Shown here one piece after another: positions 53,290 to 62,564 of a stretch of 64,000 nt of DNA. The notes beneath the pieces were generated by a model. It saw nothing but the letters and a program-made list of their open reading frames with translations. It did not search any database and was not told where the DNA came from. This stretch comes from Metabacillus flavus (GTDB taxonomy: Bacteria > Bacillota > Bacilli > Bacillales > Bacillaceae), in NCBI RefSeq assembly GCF_018283675.1, contig NZ_JAGVRK010000001.1:2356001-2420000 (forward strand). Reading direction: 5' to 3'. Position 1 is the stretch's first letter. Every line of letters starts with the position of its first letter. The position numbers and the translations under genes are program-made.

Positions 53290-54399
53290 CTAGCCGAATA
53301 CCTTTGCCGGTTTCTTCGTTCCGGGATATTCTTTTGCCTGTTCTTCTTTTTTCAATACTCGAAGAGCACCTTCAGCCAGTGCCTGCAATTCATTTTCACC
53401 CGGGAGAATAAGGACATCCGCTATCCAGTCTACATGACTGGAAATGAGTGAGGTAAAACGTTTGCCATGTGCAAGGCCGCCGGTAAGGACGATGGCGTCG
53501 ACTTTTCCTTTAAGTACTGCACTCGCCGCTCCAATTTCTTTTCCTACCTGATAAGCCATAGCATCCATTACAAGCTTTGCCTTCACGTCTCCATTTTCAA
53601 CCATTTTTTCTGCTTTAATGGCATCATTTGTACCTAAATATCCAACCATACCCGCTTGTCCTACAAGCTTCTTCATTACTTCTTCACGATAGTAGTCTCC
53701 AGAAAAGCACATCGAGATAAGGTCTCCTGCCGGAACTGTTCCCGCACGTTCGGGACTAAACGGGCCGTCGCCATGAAGGCCATTATTCACATCCACCACT
53801 TTTCCTTTTTTGTGGACACCTACCGTAATTCCGCCCCCCATATGGGTCACGATTATGTTAAGATCCTCATACTTTTTCCCGTGTTGCGCTGCCGCTTTTC
53901 TAGCCATCGCTTTCTGATTCAGTGCATGGAAGATGCTTTTGCGTTCAATTGCAGGCATACCGGATATTTTAGCTATAGGTTCCATTTCATCCACTACAAC
54001 GGGATCCACAATGTAGGCCGGAATATTTAAACCAGAAGCAATCTCGTGGGCAATAATGCCGCCTAAATTGGAAGCGTGCTGCCCGGCATACCCCTTTTCG
54101 AGGTCTTCAAGCATCCTGCTGTTCACTTTATAAGTGCCGCCCTCTATAGGACGAAGCAGGCCTCCTCGTCCGCACACGGCAGAAAGCTTCGAAATGTTGA
54201 TTCCTTCTTCATCCATGGCTTCTAATATCGCATTTTTTCGGAATTGATATTGGCTGATGACAGTTGGAAATTCACTAATTTCCTCTGTACTGTGCCTGAT
54301 GGTTTTCTCTAGGATGGGCCGATTGGAATCAAACACACCGATTTTCGTTGAGGTTGATCCGGGATTAAGCACCAATATCCGATAATCTGTTTCCTGCAA
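53290..54399 (-). CDS. buk: Butyrate kinase / branched-chain fatty acid kinase
   Basis: 369 residues from a TTG at 54399 with GGAGGAC 7 nt upstream; the in-frame ATG at 54432 precedes that site. Acetokinase-superfamily motifs: [17 protein letters not shown] (adenosine-binding Asn-Ser-Ser/Thr loop), [16 protein letters not shown] and [13 protein letters not shown]. With Ptb it converts branched acyl-CoA to acyl phosphate to free acid with ATP gain. Confidence 0.94.
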   Translation of the reverse strand: MQETDYRILVLNPGSTSTKIGVFDSNRPILEKTIRHSTEEISEFPTVISQYQFRKNAILEAMDEEGINISKLSAVCGRGGLLRPIEGGTYKVNSRMLEDLEKGYAGQHASNLGGIIAHEIASGLNIPAYIVDPVVVDEMEPIAKISGMPAIERKSIFHALNQKAMARKAAAQHGKKYEDLNIIVTHMGGGITVGVHKKGKVVDVNNGLHGDGPFSPERAGTVPAGDLISMCFSGDYYREEVMKKLVGQAGMVGYLGTNDAIKAEKMVENGDVKAKLVMDAMAYQVGKEIGAASAVLKGKVDAIVLTGGLAHGKRFTSLISSHVDWIADVLILPGENELQALAEGALRVLKKEEQAKEYPGTKKPAKVFG

Positions 54400-54450
54400 A
54401 AGAATGTCCTCCGTTTCTAAACAAATCCGCATAGGATATAGTCCGCTCTT

Positions 54451-55545
54451 TTATCTGCGGTTTAAGATATGCTGGCCGTTCTGAAGAAACTGGCTTCTTG
54501 AATTTCTCATGCGCTCAATTCTTTCTTCCGCAAGACGGTCAGCTGCTTTATAGGTCGGAATGCTGTCGCGCTTCGCAATTTCAAGCACACTCTCAATGTT
54601 GCTGTATATGCCTTCAACCTTTTTCAAAGCACGGTCGCGATTATAGCCGTACAGTTCATCTGCTACGTTAATCACTCCGCCTGCGTTAATCACGTAATCC
54701 GGTGCATAAACAATGCCCATTTCATGAATGGTATCTCCATGACGTGTTTCTTTCAGCTGATTGTTTGCTGCTCCAGCAATAACACGCGCCTTAAACTGAG
54801 GAATGGTGTCGTCGTTAATTGTCGCTCCCAGAGCACACGGTGCGTAAATATCGCAGTCTACGCTGTAAATCTCATTTGGATCAACAGCTTTCGCACCAAA
54901 CTCTTCGACTGCACGCTGAACGGCTTCTTTATTGATGTCTGTCACAATCAGCTGTGCGCCTTCTTCATGCAAGTAGCGGCAAAGATTGAAAGCTACGTTC
55001 CCTATACCTTGAACCGCGATTACCTTGCCTTCAAGTGAATCGGTGCCGAACGCTTCTTTGGCGGCTGCCTTCATTCCTCTGTATACTCCAAATGCAGTGA
55101 CCGGTGAAGGATTTCCAGAAGAGCCGAATGCCGGGGAAATTCCCGTAACATATTTTGTTTCTTCATGGATAATATCCATATCTTCAACCGTCGTACCCAC
55201 GTCTTCTGCAGTTATGTATCTTCCGTTTAACCCTTGAATATAACGGCCGAATGCACGGAACATTTCTTCATTTTTATCTTTTCTCGGATCCCCGATGATC
55301 ACCGTTTTACCTCCGCCAAGATTCAATCCTGCCGCTGCATTTTTATATGTCATGCCGCGTGAAAGTCTAAGTGCATCCTCAATAGCTGCTGCTTCGGATT
55401 CATACGTCCACATGCGCGTTCCGCCCAAAGCAGGTCCAAGCGTTGTATCATGAATGGCTATGATTGCTTTTAATCCTGATTGCTTGTCCTGGCAAAATAC
55501 TACCTGCTCATAATCGTATTGCTCCATATATTTAAAAAGTTCCAT
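54451..55545 (-). CDS. bcd: Leucine (branched-chain amino acid) dehydrogenase
   Basis: 364 residues from the ATG at 55545 (AGGGAGG upstream). [16 protein letters not shown]-like dehydrogenase entry ([16 protein letters not shown]), catalytic Lys in [13 protein letters not shown], and NAD-binding [12 protein letters not shown]. It oxidatively deaminates Leu, Val and Ile to their keto acids with NAD+. Between ptb and buk, as in B. subtilis. Confidence 0.95.
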   Translation of the reverse strand: MELFKYMEQYDYEQVVFCQDKQSGLKAIIAIHDTTLGPALGGTRMWTYESEAAAIEDALRLSRGMTYKNAAAGLNLGGGKTVIIGDPRKDKNEEMFRAFGRYIQGLNGRYITAEDVGTTVEDMDIIHEETKYVTGISPAFGSSGNPSPVTAFGVYRGMKAAAKEAFGTDSLEGKVIAVQGIGNVAFNLCRYLHEEGAQLIVTDINKEAVQRAVEEFGAKAVDPNEIYSVDCDIYAPCALGATINDDTIPQFKARVIAGAANNQLKETRHGDTIHEMGIVYAPDYVINAGGVINVADELYGYNRDRALKKVEGIYSNIESVLEIAKRDSIPTYKAADRLAEERIERMRNSRSQFLQNGQHILNRR

Positions 55546-55575
55546 CTTTGTTTCCTCCCTGATTTTCATTCGTAT

Positions 55576-56472
55576 TTATGATTGAGTAGAACAAATTGCT
55601 AGTGCTAAGGAATACAATTTGCTTTCAGCAGAGTCAGAACGGCTCGTTAAAACGATGGGAGCTTTTGCTCCTGCAAGGATCCCGCCAACCTTTGCCTGTG
55701 CAAAATAAGTCAATGATTTGTAAAAAATATTGCCTGATTCTATATTTGGCATAAGCAGAATATCTGCTTGTCCAGCCACTTCACTTTCAATTCCCTTATG
55801 GACGGCCGCTTCCTTGGATACAGCGATATCCAGCGCCATTGGTCCATCAATTAAACAGCCTTTGATCTGGCCTCTTCTGTTCATCTGCGTTAAAGCTGCC
55901 GCATCCAATGTCGCCTGCATAGAAGGATTCACGACTTCAACAGCTGCAATTGGAGCAACCTTTGGAGCATGTACTCCCAGACTGCTCGCTACCTTCACGG
56001 CATTTAAAGTGATTTGAAGCTTTTGCTGAAGATCCGGCTGCATATTCATAGCTACGTCTGTCAGAAAAAGGAGCCGGTCCATTGAGGGGATATCAAATAC
56101 TGCAACATGGGATAATACACTGCCTGTTCGGAGACCATGCTCCTTATTCAAAACTTCCTTCAGCAATACAGCTGTGGGCAAGCCGCCCTTCATTAAAACA
56201 TCGGCCTCTTGGCTGCTTACTGCTTTCACGGCCATTTCTGCTGCTTTTTCTGGAGACTGGGCATGTACAATCCGGATCAGATGGCTCGTGCGCAGTTCCC
56301 CATCTAACAAGGCATAAATGTTTGTTTCATCTCCATAAAGAATAAACTCTGCTAATTCCAGTTCGAGCGCCTTTTTGATCATTTCCATAACTTCCTGATC
56401 TTCTGAAGCAGCAACAGCAACTCTTTTCCCTCGAATTCCGGCTGCTTTTTGGAGAACTGTTTGCAAGTTCAT
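55576..56472 (-). CDS. ptb: Phosphate butyryltransferase
   Basis: 298 residues of the phosphotransacetylase/phosphotransbutyrylase family: VLMKGGLPTAVLLKEVLNKEHGLR, DIPSMDRLLFLTDVAMNM, and KAPIVLTSRSDSAESKLYS at the C terminus. It exchanges CoA for phosphate on (branched) acyl-CoA. First gene of the bkd operon; a sigma-54 promoter lies 45 nt upstream. Start ATG with AGAGGGTG. Confidence 0.94.
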   Translation of the reverse strand: MNLQTVLQKAAGIRGKRVAVAASEDQEVMEMIKKALELELAEFILYGDETNIYALLDGELRTSHLIRIVHAQSPEKAAEMAVKAVSSQEADVLMKGGLPTAVLLKEVLNKEHGLRTGSVLSHVAVFDIPSMDRLLFLTDVAMNMQPDLQQKLQITLNAVKVASSLGVHAPKVAPIAAVEVVNPSMQATLDAAALTQMNRRGQIKGCLIDGPMALDIAVSKEAAVHKGIESEVAGQADILLMPNIESGNIFYKSLTYFAQAKVGGILAGAKAPIVLTSRSDSAESKLYSLALAICSTQS

Positions 56473-56516
56473 GCTTGAATCACCCTCTTCAAAAATTCTG
56501 CACCCATAGAATATAT

Positions 56517-56534
56517 AAGCAAGAACTGTGCCAA
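56517..56534 (-). promoter_or_regulatory. Sigma-54 (SigL) promoter of the bkd operon
   Basis: On the reverse strand TTGGCAC-AGTTC-TTGCTT: the GG of -24 at 56532-56531 and the GC of -12 at 56520-56519, separated by 10 nt, an excellent sigma-54 match (TGGCAC-N5-TTGCW). It lies between bkdR and ptb. Confidence 0.92.
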
Positions 56535-56577
56535 CACCTAAACGCTGTTACCTCTGTACATATGAAAACTTAACCCT

Positions 56578-56608
56578 GCAAAATATTGCACAATACGCAA
56601 ATTATTGC
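56578..56608. promoter_or_regulatory. Tandem GCAA-N4-TTGC palindromes, candidate BkdR activator sites
   Basis: Two dyads: GCAAAATATTGC at 56578-56589 and GCAAATTATTGC at 56597-56608, centres 19 bp apart and 50-80 bp upstream of the sigma-54 promoter. The second overlaps the last codons of bkdR. A third identical GCAAATTATTGC lies upstream of bkdR itself. Proposed BkdR upstream activating sequence. Confidence 0.65.
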
Positions 56609-58668
56609 GTGCCAGGTTTTGCAATTCCGTACTTTTCCATTTTGTAATAAAGACTTCTCAGAGAAATTCCCAGAGATTTAGCCGTCCGCGTCCGATTATA
56701 CTCGAATTTTTGCAGTGTTGCTTTAATAATGTCTTTTTCGGTCCTTTCCATAGCCTCTGAAAGGGTCATTTCCGGCTGGGTCAAACCAATTCCTGCTCTG
56801 GATTGAGCCGGTTTTCCTGATACGAAATCAGGCAGGTGGGCAGCATTTATACACCTTTCGGATGGAAGCATAAAAATCATCGCTCTCCCCAAAATATTTT
56901 CTAGCTCTCTTACATTACCAGGCCAATCATGCGAGTGAAGAATTTGAGCAGCCTCCGATGAGATCTCCTCAATATTCTTCCCGTAATCCTGGTTAATTTT
57001 CCTGATCAGATGGACGCATAGAGGGATAATGTCTCCTTTACGCTGCCGAAGAGGAGGAATGGAAATAGGATACCGATTCAGACGATAATAGAGGTCCTCC
57101 CGAAAGGCTCCCTCTGTCATGGCTTTTTCAATCTTAATATTTGTAGCCGCAATAACCCTTACATTAACAGGAATCGGCTTTGTCCCGCCTACACGGACAA
57201 TTTCTTTTTCCTGCAGCACTCGCAAAAGCTTTGCCTGCATTTGCGGTGAAAGCTCTCCTATTTCGTCCAGGAATATGCTTCCATTGTTCGCTTCCTCAAA
57301 AAAGCCGGTTTTCCCGCCCCTTTTTGCTCCGGAAAATGCTCCCTCTTCATAGCCGAAAAGCTCACTTTCAAGCAGATTTTCCGCAATAGCCGCACAGTTA
57401 ACCCTAATGAACTTGTTGTATTTCCTGTCACTTTCATTATGTATAGCATGAGCAAACAGTTCTTTCCCTGTTCCCGATTCTCCGCGGAGAAGAACGGTAG
57501 CGGGCGTTTTGGCGCCAAGTTTCGCCTGTTCAATCGCGAGCTTCATTTCTTCACTTTCCCCGATAATATCTAAAAAGGTGTATTTCGCTTCAAGTGTTCT
57601 AATGATTTGCCGCGCTCTGTTCAATTCCGCCGTCAGTTTCTTGATTTCAGACACATCATGAATGACTCCTACGCTTCCTTTCAGCTTTCCATCAACAATA
57701 ACGGGTGCCACATTGACTAAAACATCTTTGCTGCTGTTCCCCACTTTCATCCGGACACCCCGCACAGCGCGCCTCGTCTGAAGCACCCTCAAATGCATGC
57801 TCTCCCCTTCTGAAATATCAGTTGTAGCGGGAAGGCCAATAATGTCCTCTTCCTTTAAGCCGGTCATTCGAGTGTATGCGGGATTCACAAGAATTCCTCT
57901 TCCTTTTTCATCCACTACGGAAATCGCTTCATCCGATGACTGAATAATCGCCGTAAGCATCGTTTCAATTTCCCGAAGATTCGTAATTTCTTCAGCAAGC
58001 TGGACTGCATCTGAAATATCCTTAAATATGGAGAGTGCCCCTCTCAGGCTCCCATCTTCATTCATAATCGGGATTCGAGTTGTAATAATTTTAAGCCCGT
58101 TATCAAGAATCTGCTCCTGGTTGTATTCCGATTCCTGGCTGTAAAGAACTTCAGGAAGCCTGGTAGATGGAATTACCTCTCTTATTTTCTTGCCTAACAC
58201 CTGATTTCTCATGTGACCTGTCACATTTTCTGCCACTCTATTGAATAAGATGATGTCTTCATTTGCATCAATTACAATCATTCCGTCATTTGTTGAATCA
58301 AATATCGTCGTATATTTGCCAGTCTGTTCTTTCAGCCTGGTAATCAGCTGCTCTGTTTCTCTAACTAAATTCGCTATAATCAGCGCCACTGTAGAAGGTA
58401 CAACGATGGTTCGGCTGCTTCTTGCCTTTAGAAGCTCCTCCATAATTTGCGGATCCCCCGTCGCTTCCATGACAACATCAATATCTTCGGTGAAAAGCAT
58501 TTTCCAATTCGTGTTTACCGGAATTCCCTGTTCTCGTGCATAAACGATTCCCGGAGCTTTACGATCAATGTCGGCAACAGCCGCTACCTTCATCAGCTTT
58601 GTTTCAATTAGCATTTTTAATAGCACCGTTCCGCCTTTTCCTGCACCTACGAGCAACACTTTTTGCAT
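56602..58668 (-). CDS. bkdR: Sigma-54-dependent activator BkdR
   Basis: 688 residues from the ATG at 58668 (AAAGGGGATC upstream). N terminus (1-~115): Rossmann-like domain opening [18 protein letters not shown], possibly a ligand sensor. Then two PAS domains (~115-225, ~235-350), a sigma-54 AAA+ domain (Walker A GESGTGKE; Walker [11 protein letters not shown]; the sigma-54 contact loop reads GAFSGA instead of GAFTGA), and a Fis-type helix-turn-helix at the C terminus ([21 protein letters not shown]). It activates the ptb-bkd operon with SigL. An operator-like dyad near its own start suggests autoregulation. Confidence 0.95.
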   Translation of the reverse strand: MQKVLLVGAGKGGTVLLKMLIETKLMKVAAVADIDRKAPGIVYAREQGIPVNTNWKMLFTEDIDVVMEATGDPQIMEELLKARSSRTIVVPSTVALIIANLVRETEQLITRLKEQTGKYTTIFDSTNDGMIVIDANEDIILFNRVAENVTGHMRNQVLGKKIREVIPSTRLPEVLYSQESEYNQEQILDNGLKIITTRIPIMNEDGSLRGALSIFKDISDAVQLAEEITNLREIETMLTAIIQSSDEAISVVDEKGRGILVNPAYTRMTGLKEEDIIGLPATTDISEGESMHLRVLQTRRAVRGVRMKVGNSSKDVLVNVAPVIVDGKLKGSVGVIHDVSEIKKLTAELNRARQIIRTLEAKYTFLDIIGESEEMKLAIEQAKLGAKTPATVLLRGESGTGKELFAHAIHNESDRKYNKFIRVNCAAIAENLLESELFGYEEGAFSGAKRGGKTGFFEEANNGSIFLDEIGELSPQMQAKLLRVLQEKEIVRVGGTKPIPVNVRVIAATNIKIEKAMTEGAFREDLYYRLNRYPISIPPLRQRKGDIIPLCVHLIRKINQDYGKNIEEISSEAAQILHSHDWPGNVRELENILGRAMIFMLPSERCINAAHLPDFVSGKPAQSRAGIGLTQPEMTLSEAMERTEKDIIKATLQKFEYNRTRTAKSLGISLRSLYYKMEKYGIAKPGTQ

Positions 58669-58718
58669 AAAGATCCCCTTTGAACATGAAAAATTTTTCA
58701 TCCTAATCATCTTATTTT

Positions 58719-58730
58719 GCAAATTATTGC
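58719..58730. promoter_or_regulatory. Third GCAA-N4-TTGC palindrome upstream of bkdR
   Basis: GCAAATTATTGC, identical to the dyad at 56597-56608, placed 51-62 nt before the bkdR ATG and close to the predicted start of transcription; position suits negative autoregulation by BkdR. Confidence 0.6.
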
Positions 58731-58738
58731 ACAAATCA

Positions 58739-58766
58739 ATCATATCATACTAAACTGCCTTGACAA
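58739..58766 (-). promoter_or_regulatory. bkdR promoter (sigma-A)
   Basis: On the reverse strand TTGTCA (58761-58766), 16-nt spacer, TATGAT (58739-58744). Confidence 0.6.
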
Positions 58767-58823
58767 ATCTTTTTTAAAAGCGAAAAATATAGCTAATGAT
58801 CGCAATTGGAAAGGGTTACAGAG

Positions 58824-59063
58824 ATGTCCAGAATAATAGCGTTACTCGTCGTATTAATACCGGGCATTATGGCTGCCTATGGGATCAAACTCTTACGGGA
58901 TCTTTTTTTTGGTATTCTTCAGCCGCCTATTCCTTCTTTGCTTGTTCAATTCATTCTTGGAGTACTATTGTTCATCGGAGGGCTCGGTTTCACTGCAGGA
59001 TTTATTTTTTATCGGGACCGTAAGCACAATAAGGTTCAAAAGCGTTTTAGCAGAAGAAAATAG
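58824..59063 (+). CDS. yqzF: YqzF-like membrane protein (DUF2627)
   Basis: 79 residues from the ATG at 58824 (GGAAAGGG 9 nt upstream; a TTG at 58806 is earlier in frame but without a site). Two transmembrane helices (about 3-22 and 38-60) and a basic C-terminal tail (RDRKHNKVQKRFSRRK). Size, topology and position between bkdR and yqiK agree with B. subtilis YqzF; function unknown. Confidence 0.8.
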   Translation: MSRIIALLVVLIPGIMAAYGIKLLRDLFFGILQPPIPSLLVQFILGVLLFIGGLGFTAGFIFYRDRKHNKVQKRFSRRK

Positions 59064-59064
59064 A

Positions 59065-59100
59065 AGGAAGGCAACCCACCCGGGCTGCCTTCCTTTCTTT
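59065..59100. terminator. Terminator after yqzF
   Basis: GGAAGGCA / TGCCTTCC, 8-bp stem with a 13-nt loop and TTTCTTTT downstream. Confidence 0.8.
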
Positions 59101-59834
59101 TACTTTATCGATTTCTTTATTTCAATTGCTTTTCCGGGATAATCGGTAAAAAAACCGTCACTTTCCCATTCGAACAGCATATGCATTTCCTTATCATCAT
59201 TAACCGTAAAAGGCCGGACCGAGATACTGTTTTCCCTTGATAAATCGATTAATTCATTCTTGACCGTCCTCATTAATGGATGAATAGATCTTGCTCCTGC
59301 TCTTCTGGCATATTCATAAGGCTTGTAAATCCCGTCAGTGTAAAGCAGCGCTGTCTCAATTTTCGGTTCTGTTTTCAAAGCTAAAACCATGCTTGAGTGA
59401 TTAAAGGAAGACAAAATCACCCGATCATCCAGCTCAAAATGCTTCACCAAACTAATTACTTTTTCCTCAAGCCCTGAATACTCGATTACATTATTCTTTA
59501 ATTCAATATTGATAATAAATGGCACAGCGCTTTCAGAAGCCCATTTCAATACCTCTTCTAAGAGCGGTATATTTGCTTCTCCCCTATACTCATCAAATTT
59601 CCAGCTTGCATCTAAATGGACGAGTTCATCAGCTGAATAGTCTTTGACAAATCCTGAACCATTTGTCGTTCGGTCCAGCGTTTCATCATGAATGACAACT
59701 GGAATTTGGTCCTTGCTAAGATGGACATCAAGTTCAATCCCATCTGCCCCTAACCGAACTGCCTCTTTAAATGAGATCATCGTATTTTCTGGCCTTGTAC
59801 CAGCCGAGCCTCTATGTCCGAAAATCAATGTCAT
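59100..59834 (-). CDS. yqiK: Glycerophosphodiester phosphodiesterase (YqiK-like)
   Basis: 244 residues of the GDPD TIM-barrel family: FGHRGSAGTRPENTM (catalytic HRG...PENT), GIELDVHLSKDQIPVVIHD (Glu/Asp metal ligands and catalytic His), and FEWESDGFFTDYP near the C terminus. It hydrolyses glycerophosphodiesters to glycerol-3-phosphate and an alcohol. No signal peptide, so intracellular. GAGAAGGTGAC precedes the ATG. Position next to yqzF/bkdR supports yqiK. Confidence 0.88.
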   Translation of the reverse strand: MTLIFGHRGSAGTRPENTMISFKEAVRLGADGIELDVHLSKDQIPVVIHDETLDRTTNGSGFVKDYSADELVHLDASWKFDEYRGEANIPLLEEVLKWASESAVPFIINIELKNNVIEYSGLEEKVISLVKHFELDDRVILSSFNHSSMVLALKTEPKIETALLYTDGIYKPYEYARRAGARSIHPLMRTVKNELIDLSRENSISVRPFTVNDDKEMHMLFEWESDGFFTDYPGKAIEIKKSIK

Positions 59835-59894
59835 TTCGTCACCTTCTCTCTTATAGTATCCTCTTATACTCTATATACCACAAAATTCAAACTT

Positions 59895-59932
59895 AAAAAA
59901 CGCCTGCCCCATGCTAGGGAATCAGGCGTTTC
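59895..59932 (-). terminator. Terminator after the nucleotidase genes
   Basis: AACGCCTG / CAGGCGTT stem followed on the reverse strand by TTTTTT, directly after the stop at 59937. Confidence 0.85.
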
Positions 59933-59936
59933 AAAA

Positions 59937-62509
59937 TCAGTTTTTAGAATAAGTCACTTTTGAAGAATCATGCAGGATGGAGTAGCCTCCTCCCATCATC
60001 AGGTTTTTGCCCTCCGTTCCATAAACACGGTATTGCAAACCTTTTTTAAGCATGATGGTTCTGCTGCCTTCTTTAACAAGCGGTACATTCGTTTTTATCG
60101 TAACAATTCCTTCAAAATAACGGGCATCCGCGGACTTCTTCACATAGAAGCCACCGCCAACATCATACTTTGTATCATTAGAACCATAAACCTTAATGGC
60201 TTCGCCTCTTTTCAGCGTGCGGTAAACCATTCCAGTTGAAGAGTATAACTTCGTATCTTTCATTACAAGGATTCTGCCCTTGTATGCAGCTGTATGAGAA
60301 TCTTTTTTAACGAAATATTCGCCTCCGACGTTATACCATCCCTCATTGCTGCCATAAACACGAATGGTTTCGTTTTTCGCTGCCGTGCGGTGTTTTACAA
60401 GAGCTCCATCAGCGTTCCGCTTCATGATATCAACCGGCAGTTTTATAATTAGTCTTGCTGATGGAAGCATACCGATTTCCATTTCGCCAATGTCATCTTT
60501 CGATTCATCCTCTTCTTTCATCTTGGAAAGATCAAGCTGATAACCCGCAAATCCCTCAGCCTCTTCTCCTTTGTAAGCAATCGCACCATCCGCTGGGACA
60601 GAAGCTTTTGCTTCCGGTGAAGAATTAAACGTTACTTTTCCTTTGGCATCGACTTTTGCAAAGGACCAGTTTTCGTCTGCACTTGGGTCAAGTACTGATT
60701 TTGACTGTATATACTGAAGCAAAGCCTGTCTGTTTTCATCTGGCGCTTTAAAAACAATCTTGTCCGGAGTCACTCCAGGGAAATTCCCGCCGCCGGAAGC
60801 ACGGTAGTTATTCGTTGCAACCAAAAATTCCTGATTCAAGTCAATCGGTTTGCCATTGTACTGCAGGTTTTTAATTCTGCTGGAATCAGCGTTTTTAATT
60901 TTGCCGTCACCCGCATATTTCGCTGGCTTTGTTACATCGATTTGATACGTAACACCATCGATAACATCATAATTGAAGGATGCAAACTCCGGGTTTAGCA
61001 GTGGCTGATCCACTGTTTTTGAAGGGTCAATCTGATTGTATGCACCCGCTGACATTTCAAGCCACTCTTTAACGTCTGAGCCTTTAAGCTTTACAATTTG
61101 AAGCGTGTTGTCATAAAGATATAAATCTCCAATATTTTTAATCGCCAATTTTCCTTTAGGTATATTTGTGAAATATCCGGAACCATTGCGTCCGCCTGCT
61201 TTAAATGGGGCTGCAGCTGATAGGAGAGGCAGCTTTTCATTCTCTGTTCCTTTCACCTTTGAAGCTGCATACCACCGTTGTGCGTCATTTACAATCTGTA
61301 CGGATGGATCATCCTTGACTAGAGCGAAGAAGCTGTTAATCGGCGCGGATGTCTGCCCAACTTCTTTCCGTACATATTCCAGAGTTCCTTCATGTTCAGC
61401 CTTCACTGCATCCACGAGTTCTTTTTTAGGCTGGGCAAGTGATTTTTTTGCAGCCGAATCATAAATTGCCGAAGCGGCTGACTGGGAATCAGAAACCTCC
61501 CATTTCCCATTCATTTTAGAAAGAGTCATATCAATCAGACCAAGATGTGAGCCCCAGTTTTTAGGCATAACAACAGGTATGCCATTAACGGTTCCTTTTT
61601 TATTATCAATTTTATCAACGTTGTTATATTTCGCGTCTCCAGGAAACAGACCATGCTGATGTCCGGAAACAATGGCATCAATATCGGGAACCTTTGTAGC
61701 GAGATCAAATACCGTGTTTTCAGCTCCGTCCCCTGTGCAGCCGGATCCAGTCCGGAATGGGATAGAACAACAATAATATCAGCACCCTTTTGTTTCATTT
61801 CCGGAATGAATTTTTGCGCCGATTTTACGATATCCTTCGTTACGACCTTGCCTTCCAAATTCTCTTTATCCCATGTGTTAATTTGCGGCGGAACGAATCC
61901 AATATAACCGATTTTGATCGTCTGTTCTGCACCAGTCTCATCTGTTACTTTCTTTTCTGCGATTTTATAAGGTGTGAAGTAGTTTTCATCATTATCCGGA
62001 TTTTGATCGCCATCCGCTTTGTATACATTCGCATTCACATAGTCAAAGTTTGCGTCATCCACCGCTTCATTCAGGAAATCAAGACCATAATTAAACTCAT
62101 GATTGCCATATGTTGCAGCGTCATAGTTCATCAGGTTCATCGCTTTATATACCGGATGAACGTCTCCTTCTTTCAGGCCTTTAACTTTAGCCATATACTC
62201 TCCAAGAGGATTTCCCTGGATTAAGTCACCATTGTCTACAAGGATAGAGTTTTTAGCTTCTGCTCTCATTTTATCAATCAAAGTTGCCGTTCTCGTCAAA
62301 CCAAAGGTTTCCTTTGCCTGATCGGAATAATAGTCATAATCTGTGACAAATGTATGTATGTCTGTAGTTTCCATTAAGCGCAGCTTCACAATGGATTCTG
62401 CTGTCTCCCCTTGAGCTGTTACAGGAAAGGCTGTTGGAAGTGAGATTGCGCTTAGAGCGACTGCTGCTGCTAAAGATAGGTTAACTAAACTATTTTTCTT
62501 TTTCATCAT
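59937..62509 (-). pseudogene. Exported bifunctional nucleotidase/2',3'-cyclic phosphodiesterase, frameshifted
   Basis: Two overlapping reverse frames form one ~857-residue protein. The first (62509 to ~61740) has a Sec signal ending AQG and the metallophosphatase motifs DIHTFVTDYDYY, DNGDLIQGNPLGEY and YGNHEFNYG. It leaves frame after VVLSHSGLDPAA. In the other frame GDGAENTVFDLAT, SGHQHG and PKNWGSHLG continue, then the 5'-nucleotidase C domain (NNYRASGGGNFPG) and a C-terminal triple ~57-residue repeat with VYGS...VGGGYYVKK. One extra base near 61735-61745 restores the frame. Enzymes of this type (YfkN-like) scavenge extracellular nucleotides. Mutation or sequencing error. Confidence 0.85.
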
Positions 62510-62564
62510 GTTTCCCCCGATTTTTTTAATGGGGAAGGAGAGAAGTCCCTCCCCGTTTTCCTAT

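Noticed and set aside
62523-62556. Terminator between the two nucleotidase genes.
   Set aside because: A GGGGAGGGA / TCCTTCCCC hairpin is present, but on the transcribed strand it is followed by A residues rather than T, so it is not a functional terminator for this operon.
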